NCBI RefSeq assembly: GCF_026798195.1 | Contig: NZ_JAPQEZ010000003.1 | Span: 124,001 to 188,000 of the forward strand | Direction of reading: 5' to 3' | DNA length: 64,000 nucleotides | From: Lentilactobacillus senioris | GTDB taxonomy: Bacteria > Bacillota > Bacilli > Lactobacillales > Lactobacillaceae | Shown: positions 9,436 to 18,389 of the stretch, piece by piece | Layout: each line of letters opens with the position of its first letter | How positions within the stretch are numbered: position 1 is the stretch's first letter | Program-made: the position numbers and the translations under genes | Notes under the pieces: generated by a model | What the model was told of the DNA's origin: nothing | What the model saw: only the letters and a program-made list of their open reading frames with translations | The model's database searches: none

Positions 9436-10038
9436 TTAATTAATTATTTGGTCAACTGCTTTCAAATATGGAACGAGGGGATTGATGTGATAATCGACCT
9501 TGTAAGCCTTAGCTTCAATTTCTGTTCGAGGAATTGATTTACGACCACCGCTAAATTGAGCATCCCAAGATCTAATTAAATCCGAAGCCTTTAATACAAA
9601 AATAGTTTTATCAGTTACGAATTTAATAATAGCAAAACAAATACCTTGCTGGTTTAAACATTGACGCATATGCTCAATTTGGTGCTCATGAAAATTTTGC
9701 AGCGGAAATGAAGTTTTATTTTGCGTCTCTTTGGCATCAAAGTCAATATAGTATCCCTGATAAACACCATTGTAATCAGTAGTAGATGCTCTTTGAAAGT
9801 AAGCTTCTTTTATTTTGGCAGCACTTCTTTTAGGATAATCTACCGAAACAATTTGAATGGGAGTTGGTTTTTTGTGGATAACCGCAATTTCGTTAGCTAA
9901 ATAGTACTGATTGCTTTTGTTAATTTCATCTTCAAGCGTCATCCCACGATTACCAAAGGAGTCAACTCTATTAGGTGAATGAGAAGTTTCCCAGCGATCC
10001 AAGGCAAAGGCTTGGCCATTGGGGTAGTTAATAGTCAT
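9436..10038 (-). CDS. recU: Holliday junction resolvase RecU
   Basis: Structure-specific endonuclease that resolves Holliday junctions in recombination and chromosome segregation; the Gram-positive counterpart of RuvC. The 200-aa protein has the family signatures NRGMTLEDEINKSN near residue 30, the acidic catalytic region YIDFDAKETQNKTSFPL around residues 97-113 (aspartate, glutamate and lysine), and the FHEHQIEHM segment. The ATG follows a GGATGG-type site. First gene of the recU-pbp1A operon; a promoter lies upstream. Confidence 0.95.
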   Translation of the reverse strand: MTINYPNGQAFALDRWETSHSPNRVDSFGNRGMTLEDEINKSNQYYLANEIAVIHKKPTPIQIVSVDYPKRSAAKIKEAYFQRASTTDYNGVYQGYYIDFDAKETQNKTSFPLQNFHEHQIEHMRQCLNQQGICFAIIKFVTDKTIFVLKASDLIRSWDAQFSGGRKSIPRTEIEAKAYKVDYHINPLVPYLKAVDQIIN

Positions 10039-10096
10039 TTAAATACCATCCTTTTTAATTTTGTGGGGTGAATACTAAAAAATCGGGAACAATGTT

Positions 10097-10124
10097 ATTA
10101 TAGCAATCAAATGGAATTTAACAA
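10097..10124 (-). promoter_or_regulatory. Promoter for recU-pbp1A
   Basis: On the minus strand TTGTTA (10124-10119), a 16-base spacer and a perfect TATAAT (10102-10097) stand 59 bases before the recU start. It is a good sigma-A match in the recU/ypsA divergent intergenic region. Confidence 0.65.
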
Positions 10125-10142
10125 AATGAAGTAGGTGATTTT

Positions 10143-10715
10143 TTGAGCCGATTATGGATAACCGGATATAGAAATTACGAACTAGGTGTTTTTAACGACT
10201 CAGATCCCAAAGTACCAATTATAATGGTAGCACTCAAAAATGCAATCGAACAATCGATCTTAGATGGAGTTGATTGGATTATATCTGGTGGTCAATTAGG
10301 AACAGAACAGTGGGCGTTAAAAGCAGCTACAGAATTGAAATCACAATATCCCGGGGAGTTTCAAACCGCTATGATGTTACCATTTGCGAAATTTGGCAAT
10401 CAGTGGGGCGAAGCTAATCAACTGACCCTGAGTCAAACTAAAACGGCCGTTGATTTTTCTGCGGTAGTCAGTGATAAACCGTATCATTCTCCAGAACAAT
10501 TAAGAAATTACCAAGAATTCATGTTAACCCACACTGATCAGGCAATCTTGCTATATGATTTAGAAAGTCCCGGTAAAACTAAATACGATTATGAGCGAAT
10601 TGTTAAATTTTCTGAAAATCGTGAATACCCATACCGGTTAATCACATTTGATGATCTTCAAGAAACTGCTGAAGAATATCAAGAGAATCTAAATAATAGT
10701 TTGCAAGATGATTAA
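10143..10715 (+). CDS. ypsA: YpsA-family protein (DUF1273, SLOG superfamily)
   Basis: A 190-aa protein of the YpsA family, a Rossmann-like SLOG fold protein that in Bacillus neighbours gpsB and affects cell division; its ligand is not firmly known. Visible are RLWITGYRNYELGVF at the N-terminus and the glycine-bearing turn ISGGQLGTEQWAL near residues 47-59. The start is TTG, 5-6 bases after AGGTGA; no in-frame ATG with a binding site is available. gpsB follows 56 bases later, matching the conserved ypsA-gpsB order. Confidence 0.88.
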   Translation: MSRLWITGYRNYELGVFNDSDPKVPIIMVALKNAIEQSILDGVDWIISGGQLGTEQWALKAATELKSQYPGEFQTAMMLPFAKFGNQWGEANQLTLSQTKTAVDFSAVVSDKPYHSPEQLRNYQEFMLTHTDQAILLYDLESPGKTKYDYERIVKFSENREYPYRLITFDDLQETAEEYQENLNNSLQDD

Positions 10716-10771
10716 GTTATGATATGATTTATATGATATGTTGCAAATTAACGACGAGGTGTAATGGATAG

Positions 10772-11128
10772 ATGGAAAATATTAACTATACTCCCAACGA
10801 TATCCTTCAAAAAGAGTTCCGCCAAAAAATGCGGGGATATGATCCTAATGATGTTGACAGCTTCTTGGACGATATTATTAAGGACTATGAGAGTTTCAGT
10901 AAGCAAGTTCAAAGTCTTGAAGACGAGAATGAGCGCCTTCGAATTCGTGTTGATGAATTGAATAAGCAAGTCACGGTTGGTGGTCAATCAACTATGACTC
11001 GTAGTAATTCATCTCAACCTATGTCCAGTGCAACTAATATGGATATCCTTAAACGGTTGTCTAATTTGGAACGAAGAGTTTTTGGTTCACAACTTGATGG
11101 TGGAAATAACGATTCCCATCGTCTATAA
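10772..11128 (+). CDS. gpsB: Cell-division regulator GpsB (DivIVA-like)
   Basis: Small coiled-coil adaptor (118 aa) that shuttles penicillin-binding proteins between side wall and septum in low-GC Gram-positives. The N-terminal DivIVA-like lipid and PBP-binding domain shows [31 protein letters not shown] in outline (residues 6-36), followed by a heptad coiled coil (about 38-70), a Ser/Thr-rich linker and a short C-terminal helix ([13 protein letters not shown]) used for oligomerisation. The presence of PBP1A and the kinase PrkC in the same window fits its known network. Confidence 0.95.
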   Translation: MENINYTPNDILQKEFRQKMRGYDPNDVDSFLDDIIKDYESFSKQVQSLEDENERLRIRVDELNKQVTVGGQSTMTRSNSSQPMSSATNMDILKRLSNLERRVFGSQLDGGNNDSHRL

Positions 11129-11137
11129 TATAATATG

Positions 11138-11526
11138 GTGTAAATTGTGAGTAATCGCGGCCGGCAACAGTCGGCTGAGGAAAGTCCATGCTCGCACAGG
11201 CTGAGATGCCTGTAGTGTTCGTGCTCGGTGAAAAAATAAGCCGGGGAACTCATTTTGAGTTACGGCGGACTTCATGCTAAGGTCTTTGGCTATGCTAACA
11301 AGTCCTTAAGGTGCCACAGTGACGATACAGATTAGGAAACTTTTCTGGTGGAACGCGGTAAACCCCTCGAGCGGGAAACCCAAACTTATGGTAGGGGAGC
11401 TTCACACACGGAAACTGAACCAAGTGTGGGGGGAAGGTGCAAACCTTCGAGATAGATGATTACTACTTAAGCAATTGCCCTGGAATTGTTTAAGCACAAA
11501 ACATGGCTTACAGGAATTTACACTTA
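11138..11526 (+). ncRNA. rnpB: RNase P RNA, class B
   Basis: Catalytic RNA that removes tRNA 5' leaders. Universal signatures are clear: GAGGAAAGTCCATGCTCGCAC at the 5' side (from about 11179), GTGCCACAGTGACG, GGAACGCGGTAAACCCC, GAGCGGGAAACCCAA and the 3' ACAAAACATGGCTTACAG. The ends are set by the closing helix P1, GTGTAAATT (11138) pairing with AATTTACAC (11515-11523). Overlapping TATAAT hexamers just upstream (11124-11134) can serve as -10. Conserved position between gpsB and rlmL. Class B is the Bacillus/Lactobacillus architecture. Confidence 0.97.
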
Positions 11527-11534
11527 ACAGGATG

Positions 11535-11558
11535 GTGGGAGCTTGCTCCCACTTTTTT
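11535..11558 (+). terminator. Intrinsic terminator of rnpB
   Basis: GTGGGAGC pairs with GCTCCCAC around a TT loop and is followed by TTTTTT. It ends the RNase P RNA transcript 42 bases before rlmL. Confidence 0.92.
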
Positions 11559-11600
11559 ATTACCATCAAATAAATTTGACACCCCAAGGGGGACTTAATA

Positions 11601-12746
11601 ATGGAATTTAATTTAATCGCTACTTGTGCGGCCGGCATTGAAGCATTGGTAGGAAAAGAACTACGTGATTTAGGTTATGAAACCCAAGTTGAAAACGGCC
11701 GAGTTCGGTTTACCGGAACTGAAAAAGACATCATTCAAACTAATTTATGGTTACGTACAGCCGATCGAATCAAAATTGTGGTAACTGAATTTCCGGCCAC
11801 TACTTTTGAAGATTTGTTTGAAAATACTAAGGCTATTAAGTGGGAAACAATGTTACCAATGGACGCTGCCTTTCCAGTAGAGGGGCGTTCTCACAATTCA
11901 AAATTACACAGCGTCCCAGATGTTCAACGCATTGTTAAAAAAGCAATTGTTGACGAATTAAGCGAAGCTTATCATCGTCGTGGTCGCTTAGCAGAAACTG
12001 GCGCTACTTATCCGTTAGAAATTGTCATGAATAAAGACCAAGCCATGATTACCTTAGACACTACTGGTCCTAGTTTATTTAAACGAGGTTACCGAGTAGA
12101 AAAAGGGCCCGCACCCTTGAAAGAAAACATGGCCGCTGCTTTGGTAATGCTAACCAACTGGTATCCTGATATGCCATTCTTAGATCCATTTTGTGGTTCA
12201 GGAACAATTGCAATTGAAGCAGCTTTAATCGCTAGAAATATCGCTCCTGGTTTTAACCGGGATTTTGCCTTTGAAGCCTGGGATTTAATTGATGACCAAT
12301 TAACCCAACAATTGCGAGATGAAGCCGATTCCAAGGCAGACTACGACAGTGAATTAAATATTATGGCTAGTGATATTGATGGTTCTATGATCGAAATCGC
12401 TAAAAAGAACGCCTTAGAAGCTGGAGTCTTTGCTGATATTAACTTCAAACAAGTTGCTGTTGCTGACTTTAAGACTGATCTTATTAACGGAGTAGTAGTG
12501 GGTAACCCTCCTTATGGCGAACGAATGGCTGATAAGGACAAGGTTACTCAGTTATACCAACAAATGGGTAAGGTCTTTAAGCCAATGACTAGTTGGTCTA
12601 AGTATTTCTTAACCAGTGATTTAGACTTCGAAACCGCCTATGGCCAAAAAGCCACTAAAAAACGGAAACTTTATAATGGTGCTTTACGTGTTGATTATTA
12701 TCAATACTGGGGCAAAAAAATTCGACCACAGCAAACAAATGCGTGA
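11601..12746 (+). CDS. rlmL: 23S rRNA guanine-N2 methyltransferase, YpsC/RlmL type
   Basis: SAM-dependent methyltransferase with a THUMP RNA-binding domain (about residues 45-155) and a Rossmann methyltransferase domain. The SAM site DPFCGSGTIAIEAAL starts at D195, and the catalytic GNPPYGER starts at G301. At 381 aa it corresponds to the N-terminal half of the E. coli fusion RlmKL, which makes m2G in 23S rRNA; the single-domain form is normal in Firmicutes. An AAGGGGGA site precedes the ATG. It follows rnpB as in related genomes. Confidence 0.92.
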   Translation: MEFNLIATCAAGIEALVGKELRDLGYETQVENGRVRFTGTEKDIIQTNLWLRTADRIKIVVTEFPATTFEDLFENTKAIKWETMLPMDAAFPVEGRSHNSKLHSVPDVQRIVKKAIVDELSEAYHRRGRLAETGATYPLEIVMNKDQAMITLDTTGPSLFKRGYRVEKGPAPLKENMAAALVMLTNWYPDMPFLDPFCGSGTIAIEAALIARNIAPGFNRDFAFEAWDLIDDQLTQQLRDEADSKADYDSELNIMASDIDGSMIEIAKKNALEAGVFADINFKQVAVADFKTDLINGVVVGNPPYGERMADKDKVTQLYQQMGKVFKPMTSWSKYFLTSDLDFETAYGQKATKKRKLYNGALRVDYYQYWGKKIRPQQTNA

Positions 12747-12776
12747 TCGCTTCTAAAATATGCTAAAATATTAGTG

Positions 12777-13163
12777 TTATGATTTCCTTAAAGCTTGCAA
12801 CGCCAGACGATGAGCTCCTTCATTTTGCCGATCAGCAATCCATTGGTTGACAACCACTGCGTATTGATCTTCTAACTGAAGGAGCTGGCTTAACTCTTCA
12901 ACATAGTGTTTGGAATATTCCTTGTTTAAACTATCAATCACTATTCGACTATCGCTATAAAATAAGATGGGTTGATCGGGTAAAGTTAATTCTTGTAAGG
13001 CATTAAACCCAAAATGAGCAGCCAAAAATTCTGCTTGATGGTTATTTGTTGCGTTAACTTTAGTTTTAAATTGCATTTGGGTACCATCTACAACTATTAA
13101 AGCTCCAACAGCAGCTAAACCACTATGGGGATCATAAGCTCCATCAGTATATAATTTAATCAT
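12777..13163 (-). CDS. RNase HI-like protein
   Basis: A 128-aa protein with the RNase H fold: D7 in LYTDGAY, E45 in NHQAEF and D71 in FYSDSR match three of the four metal-binding carboxylates. The fourth position, normally Asp in the N..AD.LA motif, reads NEGAHRLA with H118. This variant is common among short Gram-positive RNase HI-like (YpeP-type) proteins, so I read it as a family feature, not decay. Activity on RNA/DNA hybrids is therefore uncertain. Convergent with rlmL (30 bases apart) and divergent from ebsA. Confidence 0.82.
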   Translation of the reverse strand: MIKLYTDGAYDPHSGLAAVGALIVVDGTQMQFKTKVNATNNHQAEFLAAHFGFNALQELTLPDQPILFYSDSRIVIDSLNKEYSKHYVEELSQLLQLEDQYAVVVNQWIADRQNEGAHRLALQALRKS

Positions 13164-13200
13164 TTTTACCTCGTTGTATTTACCAGATTGGAGGAGGACA

Positions 13201-13587
13201 ATGTCGACTCAAAAACGTAAATTTTTGTACCAACCAGCTCCATTATCCAGCATTATTTGCTGGAGCTGGACTCTCATTATTTTCTTTGTTGGCATTATTA
13301 TATGGCTTGAGATTACACATTTTCAATGGATAACGTTATTCTTCTTAGCATTTTTTTGCTTAGTTAGTTGGGCAGAGATCCGGTTTAGAACCGTTTCAAT
13401 TGACCAAGGAGTAATGTCTATCAGCCGTTTAATTAATCCCAAGTCCTTGGTGGTCAACGTTTCTGAAGTAAAGCGGGTAAGTATGTCTAAACATCAAATT
13501 GGTTTTATCGCTCAGGGTAAGATTTATCATTTGATTATGCCTGCTAATTCGGTCATCGAACTTAATGAGTTAATTACTAACAACTAA
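13201..13587 (+). CDS. ebsA: EbsA-family membrane protein
   Basis: A 128-aa integral membrane protein with two hydrophobic helices at about residues 22-42 and 48-65, then a cytoplasmic or surface beta-rich portion. It resembles the EbsA family of lactobacilli and enterococci, sometimes called pore-forming; function is not proven. I take the ATG at 13201, which follows GGAGGAGG at the ideal distance, rather than an in-frame upstream start at 13174 that has no site. Next to fhs, 25 bases downstream, probably in one transcript. Confidence 0.72.
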   Translation: MSTQKRKFLYQPAPLSSIICWSWTLIIFFVGIIIWLEITHFQWITLFFLAFFCLVSWAEIRFRTVSIDQGVMSISRLINPKSLVVNVSEVKRVSMSKHQIGFIAQGKIYHLIMPANSVIELNELITNN

Positions 13588-13612
13588 CTTTTAACTCGGA
13601 GGTTTTTTAACA

Positions 13613-15274
13613 ATGAAAAGCGATATTGAAATTTCTCAAACCACTAAAATGGACCCTATTTTTGAAATAGCCCAAAAACTAGATATTAATACTGATTCTC
13701 TGGAACAGTATGGAAATTATAAAGCTAAAGTTAGCGTGCCGCTGGCTTCACAAGATGTCAAAAGTAAATTGGTATTAGTAACCTCCATTAATCCTACTAG
13801 TGCCGGAGAAGGTAAAACTACGGTCAGCGTTGGTTTAGGTGACGCATTGTCCCTTCTAGGTCAGCGAACTGCGCTGGCCTTACGGGAACCATCTTTAGGT
13901 CCGGTAATGGGCTTAAAGGGGGGCGCTACAGGTGGCGGTTACTCCCAAGTTGTGCCAATGGAAGATATTAATTTACACTTTACAGGAGATTTTCATGCCA
14001 TTACCGAAGCTCATGATACTTTAGCCGCACTAGTAGACAACCATATCCAACATGGTAATCAATTAAACATTGATCCACGACAAATTGTTTGGAAGCGGGT
14101 ATTAGACGTTAACGATCGTGAGTTACGCCAAACTGTCATTGGACTAGGCGGCAAAACTTCCGGGGTTCCGCGTCAGGATGGTTTTGATATTACGGTTGCT
14201 TCTGAAATCATGGCTATTTTATGTTTAGCTAGCGACTTAGAAGATTTAAAACGCCGGATCAGTAAAATTATTATTGGTTACACATACGATGGTGAGGTCG
14301 TAACCGTTGCTGATTTAAAGGTGCAAGGAGCATTGACTTTACTCTTAAAAGACGCAATCAAGCCCAACTTGGTTCAAACGTTAGAACACACTCCCGCCTT
14401 TATTCATGGCGGTCCTTTTGCAAATATCGCTCATGGTTGCAATAGTATCTTAGCTACCCAAGCTGGTTTAACCACCGCTGACTACACTGTCACCGAAGCC
14501 GGTTTTGGTTCTGATCTAGGTGGCGAAAAATTCATGGATATTGCCGCTCCAGCGATTGGGAAACGACCAGATGTAGTGGTCGTAGTAGCTACTATTCGAG
14601 CTCTTAAACTTAACGGTGGACAAGATGCTAAAGAATTAAAGCATGAAGACTTAGCCGCCCTTAAAGCAGGGGTAGTTAACTTAAAGCGTCATGTCCAAAA
14701 CATGCAACAGTTTGGGCAGCCAGTCGTTGTAGGAATTAACAAATTTGCCACGGATAGTGAAGCAGAAGTGAAGTTCTTACATCAATACGTAGCCGACGAA
14801 CTCCACGTAGCAATTGCTGAAGTTGATTGCTTTAGCGAGGGTGGTAAGGGAGCAGTTGATTTAGCTAATCTCGTTATCGAAAATAGTGAAACGTCTTTCA
14901 CTCCTCAAAACATCTACGATGCTAATGATTCATTAGTAGAAAAATTAACTAAAGTAACTCAAAAAGTTTACGGTGGCAAAAACGTAGAGTTAACTACCGC
15001 TGCTAAAAAGCAATTAAAACAAATTGAAAAACTAGGTTATGCTCACTTACCAGTTTGCATGGCTAAAACTCAATATTCATTTAGCGACGATCCCAAACTA
15101 TTGGGGGCACCATCTGATTTTACTATTACAGTTAGAGAATTACAGATTAAAGCGGGAGCAGGCTTTATCGTGGCCATTACCGGCAATATTTTAACCATGC
15201 CTGGACTACCATCTCACCCTGCAGCATTAGATATGGATATCAGTGCTGATGGAACTATCACAGGACTATTTTAA
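13613..15274 (+). CDS. fhs: Formate-tetrahydrofolate ligase
   Basis: ATP-dependent formation of 10-formyl-tetrahydrofolate from formate and THF, feeding purine synthesis and initiator-tRNA formylation (Fmt is also in this window). At 553 aa it is full length. The phosphate loop TSAGEGKTT is at residues 62-70; [25 protein letters not shown] follows in outline; the C-terminus has the family's conserved [22 protein letters not shown]-like site (CGGAGG) precedes the ATG. Its TAA overlaps the lspA ATG by one base. Confidence 0.97.
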   Translation: MKSDIEISQTTKMDPIFEIAQKLDINTDSLEQYGNYKAKVSVPLASQDVKSKLVLVTSINPTSAGEGKTTVSVGLGDALSLLGQRTALALREPSLGPVMGLKGGATGGGYSQVVPMEDINLHFTGDFHAITEAHDTLAALVDNHIQHGNQLNIDPRQIVWKRVLDVNDRELRQTVIGLGGKTSGVPRQDGFDITVASEIMAILCLASDLEDLKRRISKIIIGYTYDGEVVTVADLKVQGALTLLLKDAIKPNLVQTLEHTPAFIHGGPFANIAHGCNSILATQAGLTTADYTVTEAGFGSDLGGEKFMDIAAPAIGKRPDVVVVVATIRALKLNGGQDAKELKHEDLAALKAGVVNLKRHVQNMQQFGQPVVVGINKFATDSEAEVKFLHQYVADELHVAIAEVDCFSEGGKGAVDLANLVIENSETSFTPQNIYDANDSLVEKLTKVTQKVYGGKNVELTTAAKKQLKQIEKLGYAHLPVCMAKTQYSFSDDPKLLGAPSDFTITVRELQIKAGAGFIVAITGNILTMPGLPSHPAALDMDISADGTITGLF

Positions 15275-15732
15275 TGGCAGCTAAAATCAAGCCCATCCTA
15301 AAATATTGGTTATTGGCGCTTTTATTAGTTGGACTAGATCAATTAGTAAAGTATTTAACCACTGCTAATCTAGCCTTAGGACAGGTCAAATCAGTAATCA
15401 CAAATGTTTTATCCATCACTTATTTACAAAATGATGGGGCTGCTTGGAGTATTTTAATCGGCCAACGCTGGTTATTTATTTTGATCGCTACCGTAGCCAT
15501 TATTTTAATTACGGTGTTAATGCTTCACTTTAATAATCAATGGAAATATTTATTAGGACTGTCATTAGTCTTGGCCGGTACAATTGGTAATTTACTTGAT
15601 CGAATTATTAACGGGTACGTTGTTGATATGTTTCAATTAGATTTTATCAATTTCCCCATTTTTAATTGTGCTGACTTATTTTTAACCATTGGAATTGCAT
15701 GGCTAGCCATTTTAATTATCAGAGAGGATTAA
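15274..15732 (+). CDS. lspA: Lipoprotein signal peptidase (signal peptidase II)
   Basis: Membrane aspartyl protease that cleaves the signal peptide of diacylated prolipoproteins. The 152-aa protein has four hydrophobic helices and both catalytic aspartates: D118 in GYVVDMF and D134 in FNCADLF. The conserved GNLLDR is at residues 105-110. It overlaps the fhs stop by one base (TAATG) and is four bases upstream of rluD, so fhs, lspA and rluD form one translationally coupled unit. Confidence 0.96.
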   Translation: MAAKIKPILKYWLLALLLVGLDQLVKYLTTANLALGQVKSVITNVLSITYLQNDGAAWSILIGQRWLFILIATVAIILITVLMLHFNNQWKYLLGLSLVLAGTIGNLLDRIINGYVVDMFQLDFINFPIFNCADLFLTIGIAWLAILIIRED

Positions 15733-15736
15733 CAAC

Positions 15737-16639
15737 GTGCAAACGTATAAAATCACAACCGAATCAGGAAGAATAGACAAAGTAGCTGCAGAACTAGATC
15801 CAACTTTGTCTCGTTCTGCAGCTAAGGAAATGATTGATGCTGGACTTATCAAAGTTAATGATGTTGTTGTCAAAGCTAAGACTACGGTTCAACCAGGAGA
15901 CCTTGTTTCTGTTGCAGCTAGAGAACCAGAAACCTTGGAAGTAATTCCTGAAGACATCCCCTTAGATATTGTCTACGAAGATGATGACGTTATTGTAGTG
16001 AATAAGCCACAAGGAATGGTAGTTCACCCAGCGCCAGGACATACCAGTCATACCTTAGTAAATGCACTTTTATTTCATAGCCCGCTTTCAACCATTAACG
16101 GCACTTACCGTCCGGGGATCGTTCATCGTATTGACAAAGACACTTCTGGTTTATTGATGGTTGCTAAAAACGACAACGCCCATCAATCATTATCTGCGCA
16201 ACTAAAAGCTAAAACAAACTTAAGAAAGTACATTGCTCTAGTTCACGGTATTATTGAAGAAGACGAGGGTACGATTAATGCACCTTTGGGGCGGTCTCCT
16301 AAAGATCGTAAAAAACAAGCTATCGTTGCTAACGGGCGTGAAGCAGTTACCCATTTCAAAGTTCTAGAACGCTTTGAACACTACACACTAATTGAGTGTC
16401 AACTAGAAACTGGTAGAACTCATCAAATTCGGGTGCACTTAAAGTACATTAATCATCCGATTGCAGGGGACCCCATTTATGGTCCTAAGAAAACCTTAAA
16501 GGGCAATGGCCAGTTCTTGCACGCTGGGGAATTAGGCTTTACCCATCCAGTAACAGGAGAATTTTTAACCTTTGAGGCACCATTACCAGCTGTTTTTAAG
16601 CAGACCTTAGATCAATTACGCTTAAATGATAAAAGCTAA
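15737..16639 (+). CDS. rluD: RluD-type 23S rRNA pseudouridine synthase
   Basis: RluA-family pseudouridine synthase, 300 aa: N-terminal S4 RNA-binding domain (about residues 12-75) and a catalytic domain with HRIDKDTSG holding the catalytic D133. ETGRTHQIRVHL and PIAGDPIYG are further family motifs. The start is GTG after an AGAGAGGA site. The lspA-rluD order is widely conserved in Firmicutes, upstream of pyrR in many lactobacilli. Exact target uridines cannot be told from sequence. Confidence 0.93.
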   Translation: MQTYKITTESGRIDKVAAELDPTLSRSAAKEMIDAGLIKVNDVVVKAKTTVQPGDLVSVAAREPETLEVIPEDIPLDIVYEDDDVIVVNKPQGMVVHPAPGHTSHTLVNALLFHSPLSTINGTYRPGIVHRIDKDTSGLLMVAKNDNAHQSLSAQLKAKTNLRKYIALVHGIIEEDEGTINAPLGRSPKDRKKQAIVANGREAVTHFKVLERFEHYTLIECQLETGRTHQIRVHLKYINHPIAGDPIYGPKKTLKGNGQFLHAGELGFTHPVTGEFLTFEAPLPAVFKQTLDQLRLNDKS

Positions 16640-16640
16640 C

Positions 16641-16669
16641 TTGACAATCGTTTCGTAGTTCCATATTCT
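16641..16669 (+). promoter_or_regulatory. Promoter upstream of pyrR
   Basis: TTGACA (16641-16646), a 17-base spacer and TATTCT (16664-16669), beginning one base after the rluD stop. The -35 is a perfect consensus. It would start a transcript near 16676, just before the hairpin at 16690-16716 and the pyrR gene. Confidence 0.7.
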
Positions 16670-16689
16670 AAATTTAATGACATTGTATT

Positions 16690-17276
<587 letters not shown>

Positions 17277-17291
17277 ATGGTGGGTTAAACT

Positions 17292-18389
17292 ATGCCAACA
17301 AAACGATATTTAATTCTTTCTGATGGAACCAGTTATGCTGGCCAAGCATTTGGCTCATTAGCTACTACTACTGGTGAAATCATCACTAATTCAACAATGA
17401 ATGGGTATCAAGAAATTATTACTAATCAAGTTCACCATAATCAAATTATTGTTTTCACTCAACCTTCAATTGGCAATACCGGCTTAGATCAAAATGCTTA
17501 CGAATCTATTTTGCCAACTGCCAAGGGAGTTGTGGTGCGAGAATACGAAAATTTGGCTACGGATCATTTAAAACGAATTTCTTTGGATCGCTACCTCAAA
17601 CAACATGGTATCCCTGGCATTTACGGTATTGATACTAGACAATTACGCCACCATTTACAGCAAACGGGAACCCTGACTGCTAGTATCGTAGATGTTAATG
17701 ATGAACATGCCTTTGATCAGCTAACTGCTACGGTTTTGACTAATCAACAAGTACCTCAAGTAGCTACGCCTAAACCTTATCCTAACCCAGGAGAAGGTGA
17801 TAACGTAGTAGTCGTTGATTTTGGGTTAAAACACGGTATATTAAGGGAATTAGCCAAACGAAACTGTAACGTAACCGTAGTTCCTTGGAACACTACTAGC
17901 GAACGCATTTTGGATTTAGATCCTGATGGAGTAGTCTTGTCTACCGGTCCTGGATCACCTAACAATTTACCAGATTCGGTTTTAACCATGATTCAAGAGA
18001 TTCAAAGTGCAGTGCCACTGATGGCAATTGGGTTAGGTCACCAACTGTTCGGACGGGCGAATGGAGCTACTGCACTTTCGTTACCGGTGGAACACCATGG
18101 TAGCAATCATCCTATTAAAGAAATCATTACCAATGAAACTTTTTATGCTGATCAAGAGCAGGGGTATGAATTAGACACTACTTCCGTGGATCACTCTCGA
18201 TTATTTATCACCTATATTGATGTTATTAATGGCAGTATTCAGGGTCTTCGTCATCGTGACTATCCAGCTTTTTCAGTGGAATTTTTACCAGATGGCGCTC
18301 CAGGCCCTAAAGATCGAGTAGATTTATTTGATGATTTCATTGAAATGATGGCGGTAAGGAGAAGAAACAATAATGGTGCTACATATTAA
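17292..18389 (+). CDS. CarA-like protein lacking the glutaminase catalytic triad
   Basis: Homologous over its whole 365 aa to the small (glutaminase) subunit of carbamoyl-phosphate synthase, with the N-terminal subunit-interaction domain well kept (GYQEIITN, GIYGIDTRQLRHHLQQTGTL, DFGLKHGILREL). The class I amidotransferase site is erased: the nucleophile Cys of the family's GICLGHQ reads AIGLGHQ with G247, and the His and Glu of the family's YHPEA read FLPDG with L332 and D334. The GHRGSNHP substrate motif reads EHHGSNHP, and NHGY reads EQGY. The frame is open with a normal ATG and GGTGGG site. It cannot hydrolyse glutamine by the known mechanism. Overlaps the next gene by 17 bases. Confidence 0.88.
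   Translation: MPTKRYLILSDGTSYAGQAFGSLATTTGEIITNSTMNGYQEIITNQVHHNQIIVFTQPSIGNTGLDQNAYESILPTAKGVVVREYENLATDHLKRISLDRYLKQHGIPGIYGIDTRQLRHHLQQTGTLTASIVDVNDEHAFDQLTATVLTNQQVPQVATPKPYPNPGEGDNVVVVDFGLKHGILRELAKRNCNVTVVPWNTTSERILDLDPDGVVLSTGPGSPNNLPDSVLTMIQEIQSAVPLMAIGLGHQLFGRANGATALSLPVEHHGSNHPIKEIITNETFYADQEQGYELDTTSVDHSRLFITYIDVINGSIQGLRHRDYPAFSVEFLPDGAPGPKDRVDLFDDFIEMMAVRRRNNNGATY

Noticed and set aside
12777-13163. RNase HI-like gene as a pseudogene because of the missing Asp
   Set aside because: The frame is intact, and the same replacement region is seen in a recognised Gram-positive subfamily.
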